Shown here in pieces: positions 43,602 to 50,890 of a stretch of DNA of 64,000 nucleotides (its first letter is position 1; each line of letters begins with the position of its first letter). The position numbers and the translations under genes are program-made. This DNA is from Halomarinibacterium sp041392205 (GTDB lineage Bacteria > Bacteroidota > Bacteroidia > Flavobacteriales > Flavobacteriaceae), in the NCBI GenBank assembly GCA_041392205.1, contig JAWKMO010000003.1, positions 248,001 to 312,000 of the forward strand, written 5' to 3'. Under the pieces are notes generated by a model. The model did not search any database and had not been told where the DNA came from. It saw only the letters and a list, made by a program, of their open reading frames with translations.

Positions 43602-44735
43602 ATGAAAAATATTGTTATCAGTCTTTGTGTGGTATTTCTTTTCAGCAATTGCAAAGAAAAAACAACGCCCCACTCGGTAAACAAAATTGAAAAAACAGCG
43701 CCCGTAACCTATGCTCAAGGATTTAAAATTGAAGCTTTTGATACGTATAAAATCCTAACTGTTAAAAATCCATGGCCGGGAGCTTCAGAAACATACTCCT
43801 ATGCCTTAGTCCCAAAAGGCGCTGCTATTCCGGAGGCCAAAAATGTTACTGCTGTGATAGAAGTTCCCGTGCAAAGTATTGTGGTGACTTCCACAACGCA
43901 TATTCCATCTTTAGAAATGTTAGAGGTAGAGGATAAATTGGTGGGTTTTCCCAACCTTGATTATATTTCTTCCAAAAAAACAAGAGCGCTTATTGATGCC
44001 AAAAAGATAAACGAAATAGGAAAAAATGAAGCTATTAATACCGAACTACTTATCGATTTAAATCCCGACGCCATGGTGACATTCGCCGTGGAAGGGCAAA
44101 ACAAAACGGTTGCAACGATTGAAAAGACTGGGATTCCGGTTTTGTACAATGCCGATTGGACGGAAACCCATCCTTTAGGAAAAGCCGAATGGATTAAATT
44201 TTTTGGAGTGCTCTTCGGAAAAGAAAAAGAAGCCGATAGTATCTTTTCAGAGATTGAAAAAAACTATCAACAAGCAAAGCAATTGGCTTCCAAAACAACT
44301 TTAAAACCTACCGTTTTAAGCGGTGCGATGTACAAAGATATTTGGTATTTACCCCAAGGAAATAGTTGGGCAGCACAGTTTATCAACGATGCAAATGGTG
44401 CCTATTTATGGGCAACCGCTAACGGAACGGGAAGCCTTTCTCTTACTTTAGAAAGCGTGTTGGAAAAAGGGCAACAAGCCGATTTCTGGATTGGTCCGAG
44501 TCAGTTTACAAGTTATACCCAAATGGAAGATGCCCATAGCGTGTATTCACAATTTAAAGCCTTTCAAGAGAAAAAAATATTTAGCTTTACCACAAAAAAA
44601 GGAGCTACAGGGGGGATTCTGTACTATGAATTAGCACCCAATCGCCCCGATTTAGTTTTAAAAGACATCATAAAAATCTTACATCCTGAGGTTTTACCCG
44701 ACTATGAATTATACTTTTTTGCACCTTTGCAATAA
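43602..44735 (+). CDS. btuF: Cobalamin-binding periplasmic lipoprotein of an ABC importer (BtuF-like)
   Basis: 377 residues from ATG 43602; the TTG two codons earlier lies within the promoter box. Lipobox FSNC in the first ~17 residues (MKNIVISLCVVFLFSNC). TroA/BtuF-type class III binding protein: SLEMLEVEDKLVGFPNLDYIS and LLIDLNPDAMVTF in the N-lobe, a long connecting helix near 210-240, then the C-lobe. It hands B12 to the BtuCD channel. btuC starts at its stop codon. Confidence 0.87.
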   Translation: MKNIVISLCVVFLFSNCKEKTTPHSVNKIEKTAPVTYAQGFKIEAFDTYKILTVKNPWPGASETYSYALVPKGAAIPEAKNVTAVIEVPVQSIVVTSTTHIPSLEMLEVEDKLVGFPNLDYISSKKTRALIDAKKINEIGKNEAINTELLIDLNPDAMVTFAVEGQNKTVATIEKTGIPVLYNADWTETHPLGKAEWIKFFGVLFGKEKEADSIFSEIEKNYQQAKQLASKTTLKPTVLSGAMYKDIWYLPQGNSWAAQFINDANGAYLWATANGTGSLSLTLESVLEKGQQADFWIGPSQFTSYTQMEDAHSVYSQFKAFQEKKIFSFTTKKGATGGILYYELAPNRPDLVLKDIIKILHPEVLPDYELYFFAPLQ

Positions 44736-45766
44736 TGGAAACTCAAAAATCCTATAAAAAAATATTCCTGCTATTAGTTGTTTTGCTAATAGCCTTTTTT
44801 TTTATCAACATAAGTTTAGGATCCGTAGCCATCCCTTTAAAAGATATTTTTGCCAGCTTTGTTGGTGGTGAAGTTTCAAGATCCTCTTGGAATTATATAA
44901 TCATACATTACCGTATTCCCAAGGCCATTACCGCCATTTTAGTAGGCAGTGGTTTAGGTGCTGCGGGATTGTTAATGCAAACCCTATTTCGAAACCCATT
45001 GGCAGGGCCTTTTGTTTTAGGACTAAGTAGTGGGGCTAGTTTGGGTGTCGCTTTTTTAATTTTGGGGGCGGGTGCATTTGGTGGCTTTTTAAGCAATGCC
45101 TTGGTAAGTGAATGGAGTTTGGTAGTGGCATCTGCTTTGGGTAGTTTTCTAGTGTTATTGGCTGTGTTAGCAGTGACTTTTAGGGTAAAAGATACCATGG
45201 CGATTCTTATTATAGGGTTGATGTTTGGGAGTGTTACTTCGGCGGTGGTAGCGGTATTATCTTATTTCACTAATGCTGAAAAACTACAACAATATGTTTT
45301 TTGGTCTTTCGGAAGTTTAGGGAATCAATCGTGGAAAGGCTTGCTTATTCTTACTATTTGTGTGCTTGTTGGACTTTTTATTGCATTCTTTTCGGTGAAA
45401 TCATTAAATGCCCTACTGTTAGGTGAGAATTACGCAAAAAGTTTGGGTGTTCGATTAAAACGAACAACCTTCCTCATCATCTTTTCAACCAGTATTCTCG
45501 CTGGGGCTATAACCGCTTTTGCAGGACCTATCGCTTTTATTGGGTTGGCGGTACCCCATATGACGCGACAATGGGTAACCACTTCCAATCATCGTATTTT
45601 ACTACCCGCCGTTGTTCTTTTAGGAGGTATTATTATGCTTATTTGCGATAGTATTGCACAAATTCCGTTTAGTGAATACACTTTGCCTATCAATGCGATT
45701 ACATCTTTAGTAGGAGCACCTGTGGTAATTTGGTTATTAGTTAGAAAGAAAAAATTATTGTTTTAA
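44735..45766 (+). CDS. btuC: ABC importer permease, FecCD/BtuC family
   Basis: 343 residues, about ten membrane helices. FecCD-family landmarks: YRIPKAITAILVGSGLGAAGLLMQTLFRNPLAGP, GLMFGSVTSAVV, LGVRLKRTTFLII and a C-terminal GPIAFIGLAVPHMTR, which couples to the ATPase. The start shares a base with the btuF stop and the stop abuts btuD, so the three are one transcript. Paralogues carry Fe-siderophore, but the riboswitch context favours B12. Confidence 0.9.
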   Translation: METQKSYKKIFLLLVVLLIAFFFINISLGSVAIPLKDIFASFVGGEVSRSSWNYIIIHYRIPKAITAILVGSGLGAAGLLMQTLFRNPLAGPFVLGLSSGASLGVAFLILGAGAFGGFLSNALVSEWSLVVASALGSFLVLLAVLAVTFRVKDTMAILIIGLMFGSVTSAVVAVLSYFTNAEKLQQYVFWSFGSLGNQSWKGLLILTICVLVGLFIAFFSVKSLNALLLGENYAKSLGVRLKRTTFLIIFSTSILAGAITAFAGPIAFIGLAVPHMTRQWVTTSNHRILLPAVVLLGGIIMLICDSIAQIPFSEYTLPINAITSLVGAPVVIWLLVRKKKLLF

Positions 45767-46560
45767 TGGCTTCGGAAGAACAACATAGTATTTTAACCGC
45801 AACACAGCTATCCATAGGGTATTTAAGTAAAAAGAAGGATACTGTTGTGGCAGAAAATCTTTCTTTCAAATTAAATAAAGGAGAACTTATTGGACTTGTG
45901 GGTGCTAACGGAATAGGTAAATCTACGCTCCTTCGAACCCTTACCGGAATGCAAAAACCGCTTTCTGGAAGTGTTTCCATCTTCGGAAAAAATTTAGAAG
46001 GATATCACCCGTTGGAATTAGCCGCTTTATTAAGTGTTGTTTTTACCGAGGCCCCTACTTCAAAAAATTTATCGGTTTTAGAGTTTGTTTCCCTAGGGAG
46101 GCAACCCTATACCAATTGGATGGGAACACTTACTCCTACTGATAAAGAAAAAATAGATTGGGCCTTGACGATAACCGATACACAAAAGCTTTCGCAACGC
46201 AAGTGTTTTGAACTGAGTGACGGACAACTACAACGAGTAGCTATTGCAAGGGCATTGGCACAGGACACGCCTATTATTATTTTGGATGAACCCACTACTC
46301 ATCTCGATTTATACCATAGAGCCTATGTTTTAAAACTGCTGAAAAAATTGACCAAAGAAACTGAAAAAATCATTCTGTTTTCCACCCACGAAATTGATTT
46401 GGCAATACAGCTAAGTGATAAAATAGGAGTTTTAACGAAAGATGCGTTTTATTTTGACCAACCTTGTAACCTCATTGAACAAGGAAAATTTAATTCCTTA
46501 TTTCCAGAGGATACCATTCAATTTGATTCCAAAACAGGAAGGTTTACTATTAAGGATTAA
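45766..46560 (+). CDS. btuD: ABC importer ATPase, BtuD/FecE family
   Basis: 264 residues. Walker A GANGIGKST, Q-loop region FTEAPTSKNLSV, signature LSDGQLQRVAIARAL (Asp in place of the second Gly of LSGGQ), Walker B IIILDEPTTHLDL and H-loop STHEID. It powers the BtuC channel. Follows btuC with stop and start sharing a base. Confidence 0.92.
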   Translation: MASEEQHSILTATQLSIGYLSKKKDTVVAENLSFKLNKGELIGLVGANGIGKSTLLRTLTGMQKPLSGSVSIFGKNLEGYHPLELAALLSVVFTEAPTSKNLSVLEFVSLGRQPYTNWMGTLTPTDKEKIDWALTITDTQKLSQRKCFELSDGQLQRVAIARALAQDTPIIILDEPTTHLDLYHRAYVLKLLKKLTKETEKIILFSTHEIDLAIQLSDKIGVLTKDAFYFDQPCNLIEQGKFNSLFPEDTIQFDSKTGRFTIKD

Positions 46561-46587
46561 GTATCTTTACTGAAATTTTTTATTGAC

Positions 46588-47907
46588 ATGAGCGAAACTT
46601 TTATCGTCTTTCTTATTGGAGCTATTTCAGCATTAGCGGGAGCATTTTTAGGCAATATGTTTGCAAAATTGCGTCACAAAACCGAAAGTGGAAAACTGGA
46701 AGAACGCATTCTCCAATTAAAGGATCAAGAAGAAAAATTGCAAGAACGCTTTGGACATACTATAGAAGAACGGGAAACTATCCGTAAAGAAAAAGATTTT
46801 TTAAATACCGAATTGGTAAAACGCAATGCACAAAACGAACATCTAGAACGAAAATTGAATGAGCAAAAAGAGGAATTGGAAAAGCTTCAGGAAAAATTCA
46901 CCACCGAGTTTGAAAATCTTGCCAATAAAATTTTAGATAGTAAGTCGGAAAAGTTTACCAAACAAAATAAAGAAAACCTCGACCTCATCCTAAAACCACT
47001 TCAAGAAAAAATTTCAACGTTTGAAAAGCGTGTGGAAGATACTCACAAAGAAAGTATTGACCGCCATGCCATGCTTCGCCAGCAAATTATTGGTTTAAAA
47101 GAGCTGAATGAGCAAATGAGCAAGGAGGCCACTAACCTTACCAAAGCACTAAAAGGCGATAGTAAATTACAAGGGAATTGGGGCGAATTGGTTTTGGAAC
47201 GAGTACTTGAAAAAAGTGGACTCGAAAAGGACAGAGAGTATTTTGTTCAAAATAGTTTTACCACCGAAGAAGGCAAAAGAGTGCTCCCCGATGTGGTACT
47301 TCATTTACCCGATCATAAAAAAATGATTATCGACTCTAAAGTCTCTTTAGTTGCCTATGAACGGTTTGTAAATGAAGAGGATGAACTATTAAAAAGTCAG
47401 TATTTAAAAGAGCATATCAACTCTTTAAAAAAGCACATTGAGCAATTAAGTGCCAAAAATTATCAAGATATCTATAAAATTGAAAGCCCCGATTTTGTAT
47501 TGCTTTTTGTGCCCATTGAACCTGCTTTTGCGGTAGCCATAAACAATGATAATAACCTCTATAATTGGGCTTTTGAAAAGAATATTGTGATTGTTACTCC
47601 TTCTACCCTTTTGGCCACACTTAGAACCATAGATACGATGTGGAATAATGAAAAACAACAGCAAAATGCACTGGAAATTGCCACTCAGGCGGGTGCTTTG
47701 TACGATAGTTTTACGAGTTTAACTGATGAGTTGATTAAAGTGGGAAAACAAATAGGAACCGTTCAAGGCACTTACGAAACGGCTATGAAGAAACTTACTG
47801 GGAGAGGTAATTTAATTAACCGAGTGGAAAAATTGAAAAAACTAGGAGCCAAAGCCAGTAAAAATTTGGATCAAAAATTACTGAAGCGTGCTGAGGAAGA
47901 TGAATAA
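46588..47907 (+). CDS. rmuC: DNA recombination protein RmuC
   Basis: 439 residues. One N-terminal membrane helix (FIVFLIGAISALAGAFLGNMF) and a long coiled coil (about 30-130) precede the RmuC nuclease-like domain (about 155-410): GNWGELVLERVLEKSGLEKDREY, VVLHLPDHKKMIIDSKVS and FVPIEPAFAVA. RmuC limits inversions at short inverted repeats. TATCTTTA (46562-46569) is a near-consensus promoter. This is notable given the many inverted repeats in the window. Confidence 0.92.
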   Translation: MSETFIVFLIGAISALAGAFLGNMFAKLRHKTESGKLEERILQLKDQEEKLQERFGHTIEERETIRKEKDFLNTELVKRNAQNEHLERKLNEQKEELEKLQEKFTTEFENLANKILDSKSEKFTKQNKENLDLILKPLQEKISTFEKRVEDTHKESIDRHAMLRQQIIGLKELNEQMSKEATNLTKALKGDSKLQGNWGELVLERVLEKSGLEKDREYFVQNSFTTEEGKRVLPDVVLHLPDHKKMIIDSKVSLVAYERFVNEEDELLKSQYLKEHINSLKKHIEQLSAKNYQDIYKIESPDFVLLFVPIEPAFAVAINNDNNLYNWAFEKNIVIVTPSTLLATLRTIDTMWNNEKQQQNALEIATQAGALYDSFTSLTDELIKVGKQIGTVQGTYETAMKKLTGRGNLINRVEKLKKLGAKASKNLDQKLLKRAEEDE

Positions 47908-47920
47908 CAAAAATGTCTGT

Positions 47921-47965
47921 TCGAGCGCAGTCGAGAACTGCAATGTAGATTTCGACTACGCTCAA
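47921..47965. repeat. REP-like inverted repeat between convergent rmuC and cupredoxin gene
   Basis: TCGAGCGCAGTCGAGA (47921-47936) and TTCGACTACGCTCAA (47951-47965) form a stem with one mismatch. It lies between two convergent stop codons, so it may serve as a terminator. Confidence 0.75.
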
Positions 47966-47983
47966 TAAGACAAAAATTAGGTG

Positions 47984-48559
47984 TTATTTCTTAACTACTT
48001 TAAAGGTTTTTTGTAACTCGTTTGATTTTACCGTTACAAAATAAATTCCAGAATTTAATTGTCCCATTTCAATAGCTATGGTAGTTCCCTCTAAGGCTTG
48101 AGTATCTACTCTTTTTCCTAAAATATCATACACCTCGTATGCTGTGAAGGAATATTCTGAAGACACAGTTAGGGTATTACTTACGGGGTTAGGAAAGTGA
48201 GAAACTTGAAGCGCAAAGTTATCTTCAATACCAGCAATTTGTTCTACTGTAATTATCCCTGTCATTGGAGAATGTACATCACATCCATAAGGATTTGTAC
48301 CTGGCATTGTGAATGTATGCGAAAAAGTAGTTCCCAATCCCGTTAAAATTCCGCTATCAAAAGCTTCGGTAGCACCACCATCACTTGTTACAGAGTGAGG
48401 TAGAGTGTCATCCCAAATCCAAGTTACAGTATCTCCAACTTCAATAGTAATAGTAGCTTCTGCCCCTACTCCTACTTTCCATAGGATTTCGTGGGTGGTT
48501 TGTGCACTAACAAATAGCGTTGCAAAAAGCGCTACGAACAATAAAATACTTTTTTTCAT
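47984..48559 (-). CDS. T9SS-exported cupredoxin-domain protein
   Basis: 191 residues. Signal peptide MKKSILLFVALFATLFVSAQ. A plastocyanin-like domain carries all four type 1 copper ligands: His55, Cys93, His96 and Met99 (LPHSV...YGCDVHSPM). A T9SS type A sorting domain fills about 118-191. It is likely a blue copper electron carrier outside the outer membrane or released. Last of a five-gene minus-strand run with a c-type cytochrome. Confidence 0.88.
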   Translation of the reverse strand: MKKSILLFVALFATLFVSAQTTHEILWKVGVGAEATITIEVGDTVTWIWDDTLPHSVTSDGGATEAFDSGILTGLGTTFSHTFTMPGTNPYGCDVHSPMTGIITVEQIAGIEDNFALQVSHFPNPVSNTLTVSSEYSFTAYEVYDILGKRVDTQALEGTTIAIEMGQLNSGIYFVTVKSNELQKTFKVVKK

Positions 48560-48591
48560 AGTAATAAATTTTAAAGGTTAATTTTTAATTA

Positions 48592-49473
48592 TTAAAATAC
48601 TCTGCTTAAATTAAATCCGAAGAAGAAATCACCATCTCCCCAATTGCCTTCTGCATGGATAAAGCCATCTTCAAACATGGCCTGCGCATTGGTAAAATGC
48701 ATCTGGAACACATGTCCTCCAGTTTCCAAATCTACCCCAATAGATAGTGGATTTCTGTAAACGGAATTTGAATTTCGGTTGGCATGGATTCCATAGTCCA
48801 TATTCACACTCCATCGCTTGGTAAGTTTGTAACGTCCCCCCAGGCCAATTAAAATTTGATTGTTTTTTTCATCAAAAGAATCAATTTCACCATTGCTTGT
48901 TTCAATAAAACTTCGTGTTGCCAAATTTTCATGAACATAAGTGGGTACAAGTAGGAGCGAAAAGTCTTCTGAAAATTTTCTTGAAATAAGGATTTGGGTA
49001 ACGTAATTTATTCGATCTTCAAATTCTAAATTGGGCAATAGATCTTTGTCTAAGGAAGTATTTATAGTAAGTAAGTTATACCCTACAAGAGTAAACGGGA
49101 ATCCGTCTTTTTCTTGCTGAATCAAACGATACTTTGCATGTATTCCGTATTTTTTCTGAAAAGAACTTCTGGCAACACCTATGTTAATTCCATCAGAAAC
49201 ACCATACACAAATTTTAATTGGGTAACCGCATTATCAAGCCCAAACAAATCATCGAAAGCATATTTTACGCTCCCAAATCGATGTGAGACGATAAAGTAA
49301 AAATCTTTTTTTCCGGCCAGTTTGGTAGATTCAAAGTTAACAATTTTTAAGCCTTTAAAAGCTGAAGAAACCGTATTATCCGTTTCCACACCCTCTTCTA
49401 ATCCTCTTAGAAGATCATCTTGTCCAAAAACAATAAAAGGTAACAAAAAGATTATAAATAGTAGTTTTTTCAT
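48592..49473 (-). CDS. DUF5777-type outer-membrane beta-barrel protein
   Basis: 293 residues from ATG 49473; the upstream in-frame Met would overlap the OB-fold gene. Signal peptide MKKLLFIIFLLPFIVFGQ. Alternating strands with aromatic girdles (FKGLKIVNFESTKLAGKKDFYFIVSHRFGSVKY, VGYNLLTINTSL) fit the DUF5777 beta-barrel family. It follows the OB-fold gene with a four-base overlap. Confidence 0.8.
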   Translation of the reverse strand: MKKLLFIIFLLPFIVFGQDDLLRGLEEGVETDNTVSSAFKGLKIVNFESTKLAGKKDFYFIVSHRFGSVKYAFDDLFGLDNAVTQLKFVYGVSDGINIGVARSSFQKKYGIHAKYRLIQQEKDGFPFTLVGYNLLTINTSLDKDLLPNLEFEDRINYVTQILISRKFSEDFSLLLVPTYVHENLATRSFIETSNGEIDSFDEKNNQILIGLGGRYKLTKRWSVNMDYGIHANRNSNSVYRNPLSIGVDLETGGHVFQMHFTNAQAMFEDGFIHAEGNWGDGDFFFGFNLSRVF

Positions 49474-49850
49474 AGATAGTTGGTTAGTGAGCATTGGTCA
49501 AGTTTTGCAAGTTCAAAAAGATCATCATAGCCAATACAACGACCTTTAATGGTAACTTTTTTATTCAATTCTAAGCCTTTAGGTAGTTGACTAAAGGTAC
49601 ACTGGATAGCCTCATCGAGGGTGATAGATTGATTTTCTATTTCGGTTATAATACCTGTCACTTCAACAGTTTTATTTAAAATCCCTTGAGAATTATCTGA
49701 AAGAAGCATGGCAACCAATTGCTTTGCTTCTACCTTCAATAAAGCTACTTCAGCTTCAATATTTCTATGGCTCTTGTAGAGGTACTTATACCCCGTATAA
49801 GCACCTGCTACAATCACCAAAAACGCTATTAGGAAATTTCTCTTTTTCAT
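49470..49850 (-). CDS. Membrane-anchored OB-fold (tRNA_anti-like) protein
   Basis: 126 residues. One N-terminal helix (NFLIAFLVIVAGAYTGYKYLY) then a segment ending in an OB fold (about 60-120): LNKTVEVTGIITEIENQSI and KVTIKGRCIGYD. The tRNA_anti-like family in Bacteroidota envelopes is not thought to bind tRNA. The overlap with the DUF5777 start (49470-49473) implies coupling. Confidence 0.78.
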   Translation of the reverse strand: MKKRNFLIAFLVIVAGAYTGYKYLYKSHRNIEAEVALLKVEAKQLVAMLLSDNSQGILNKTVEVTGIITEIENQSITLDEAIQCTFSQLPKGLELNKKVTIKGRCIGYDDLFELAKLDQCSLTNYL

Positions 49851-49856
49851 AGATTA

Positions 49857-50399
49857 CTACTTTAATAGCGAATATTGTACAGTGATAGTTACTTTCTCTG
49901 CAATTTTATTTTTCACGATTTTAGGGATTTCAATATTGAAGTCGGAAGGTTGTAAATCAAATTTACTTGTCAATTTTACCGAATCTCCACTTTTGTATAA
50001 TGCCATCACTGTTTCTAATGGCTTTGTTACCCCATGAATTGTAATTGTTCCCTTTAATTTGAATTCTCTCTTTTCTGTATTAATTTCAGAAAATGAAAAA
50101 TTTTCCAGCGTTCCTTTTACAACCGCCTTTGGAAACTTTGAAGACTCCATATAATTTTCATTAAAATGTTCTTCCATCAAAGCCACTTTAAATCGAAAAC
50201 CATTAATCAATACAAGCGAGGCAAATTCACCTGTATCGGCATTTAATATAGCGCTTACATTTTCATTTTTGGCTTTTACTTCTTCAAAAGAAGGAACAGA
50301 AGCTTCAAAAACAATGATTCCGTTTTTAGTACTATATTTTTCTTGAGCCCACAGAGAAACGACAAAAAGGAAAAAAGGGATGTATACGTATTTTATCAT
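49857..50399 (-). CDS. YceI-family periplasmic protein
   Basis: 180 residues from ATG 50399 (MIKYVYIPFFLFVVSLWAQ); an earlier in-frame Met adds 11 residues and overlaps the cytochrome gene by 31 bases. YceI barrel features: FKVALMEEHFNENYMESSKFPKAVVKG and FKLKGTITIHGVTKPL. YceI proteins bind polyisoprenoid or quinone-type lipids in the periplasm, which fits an operon with a cytochrome. Confidence 0.87.
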   Translation of the reverse strand: MIKYVYIPFFLFVVSLWAQEKYSTKNGIIVFEASVPSFEEVKAKNENVSAILNADTGEFASLVLINGFRFKVALMEEHFNENYMESSKFPKAVVKGTLENFSFSEINTEKREFKLKGTITIHGVTKPLETVMALYKSGDSVKLTSKFDLQPSDFNIEIPKIVKNKIAEKVTITVQYSLLK

Positions 50400-50401
50400 T
50401 A

Positions 50402-50764
50402 TTAATTTTGAAGAAGTCCGTCTTCTTCCCATTTAAAAATTAAATCAATACTACTTTGTGGTAATCTGGGTCCGCCAAAAGGCATAAGGCTAGGATCTCC
50501 TTCATTTCTACTTATTCTGAAAAGTAAGCCCCTATTAAGAACCGCTTCTCGTACATTTTCAAAAGTAACTAAAGGCATGGGAGCGCCGTTTTGAGGAGGG
50601 TTGGTATGACATTGCTGACAAATGTTATCAAAAATAAATTTTACATCCTGAAACGTTACAAGCTCTGGAGTTTCTTGTAATGGTTCTATCACATCATCTA
50701 AAGTATGATTACTACAACTTAAAGAAATGATTCCGAAAAAAAGTAAAATGAAGCTTTTATGCAT
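50402..50764 (-). CDS. Lipoprotein c-type cytochrome
   Basis: 120 residues. Lipobox ISLSC with Cys17. One heme site CQQCH (Cys49, Cys52, His53), with a probable axial Met in SLMPFGG. It is an envelope electron carrier and first gene of the five-gene run (cytochrome, YceI, OB-fold, DUF5777, cupredoxin). Spacings of 2, 6, -4 and 32 bp suggest one transcript. Confidence 0.83.
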   Translation of the reverse strand: MHKSFILLFFGIISLSCSNHTLDDVIEPLQETPELVTFQDVKFIFDNICQQCHTNPPQNGAPMPLVTFENVREAVLNRGLLFRISRNEGDPSLMPFGGPRLPQSSIDLIFKWEEDGLLQN

Positions 50765-50840
50765 TTTATGTTGTTAGTTAGAAATTGATTTCTACCTTAA
50801 AACAAGGAACAAGTATTTTACCCTACCTTAAAAACAAAAA

Positions 50841-50860
50841 AACCTCAAAAATTTGAGGTT
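50841..50860 (-). terminator. Terminator downstream of carB
   Basis: AACCTCAAA (50841-50849), loop AA, TTTGAGGTT (50852-50860). The T-run lies on the minus-strand side. Confidence 0.75.
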
Positions 50861-50890
50861 TAATATGATATTATCTTGATAATAAATATG

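Noticed and set aside
43602..46560. Iron-siderophore importer
   Set aside because: Family features alone allow it, but the divergent receptor has a clear cobalamin riboswitch, so B12 is favoured.
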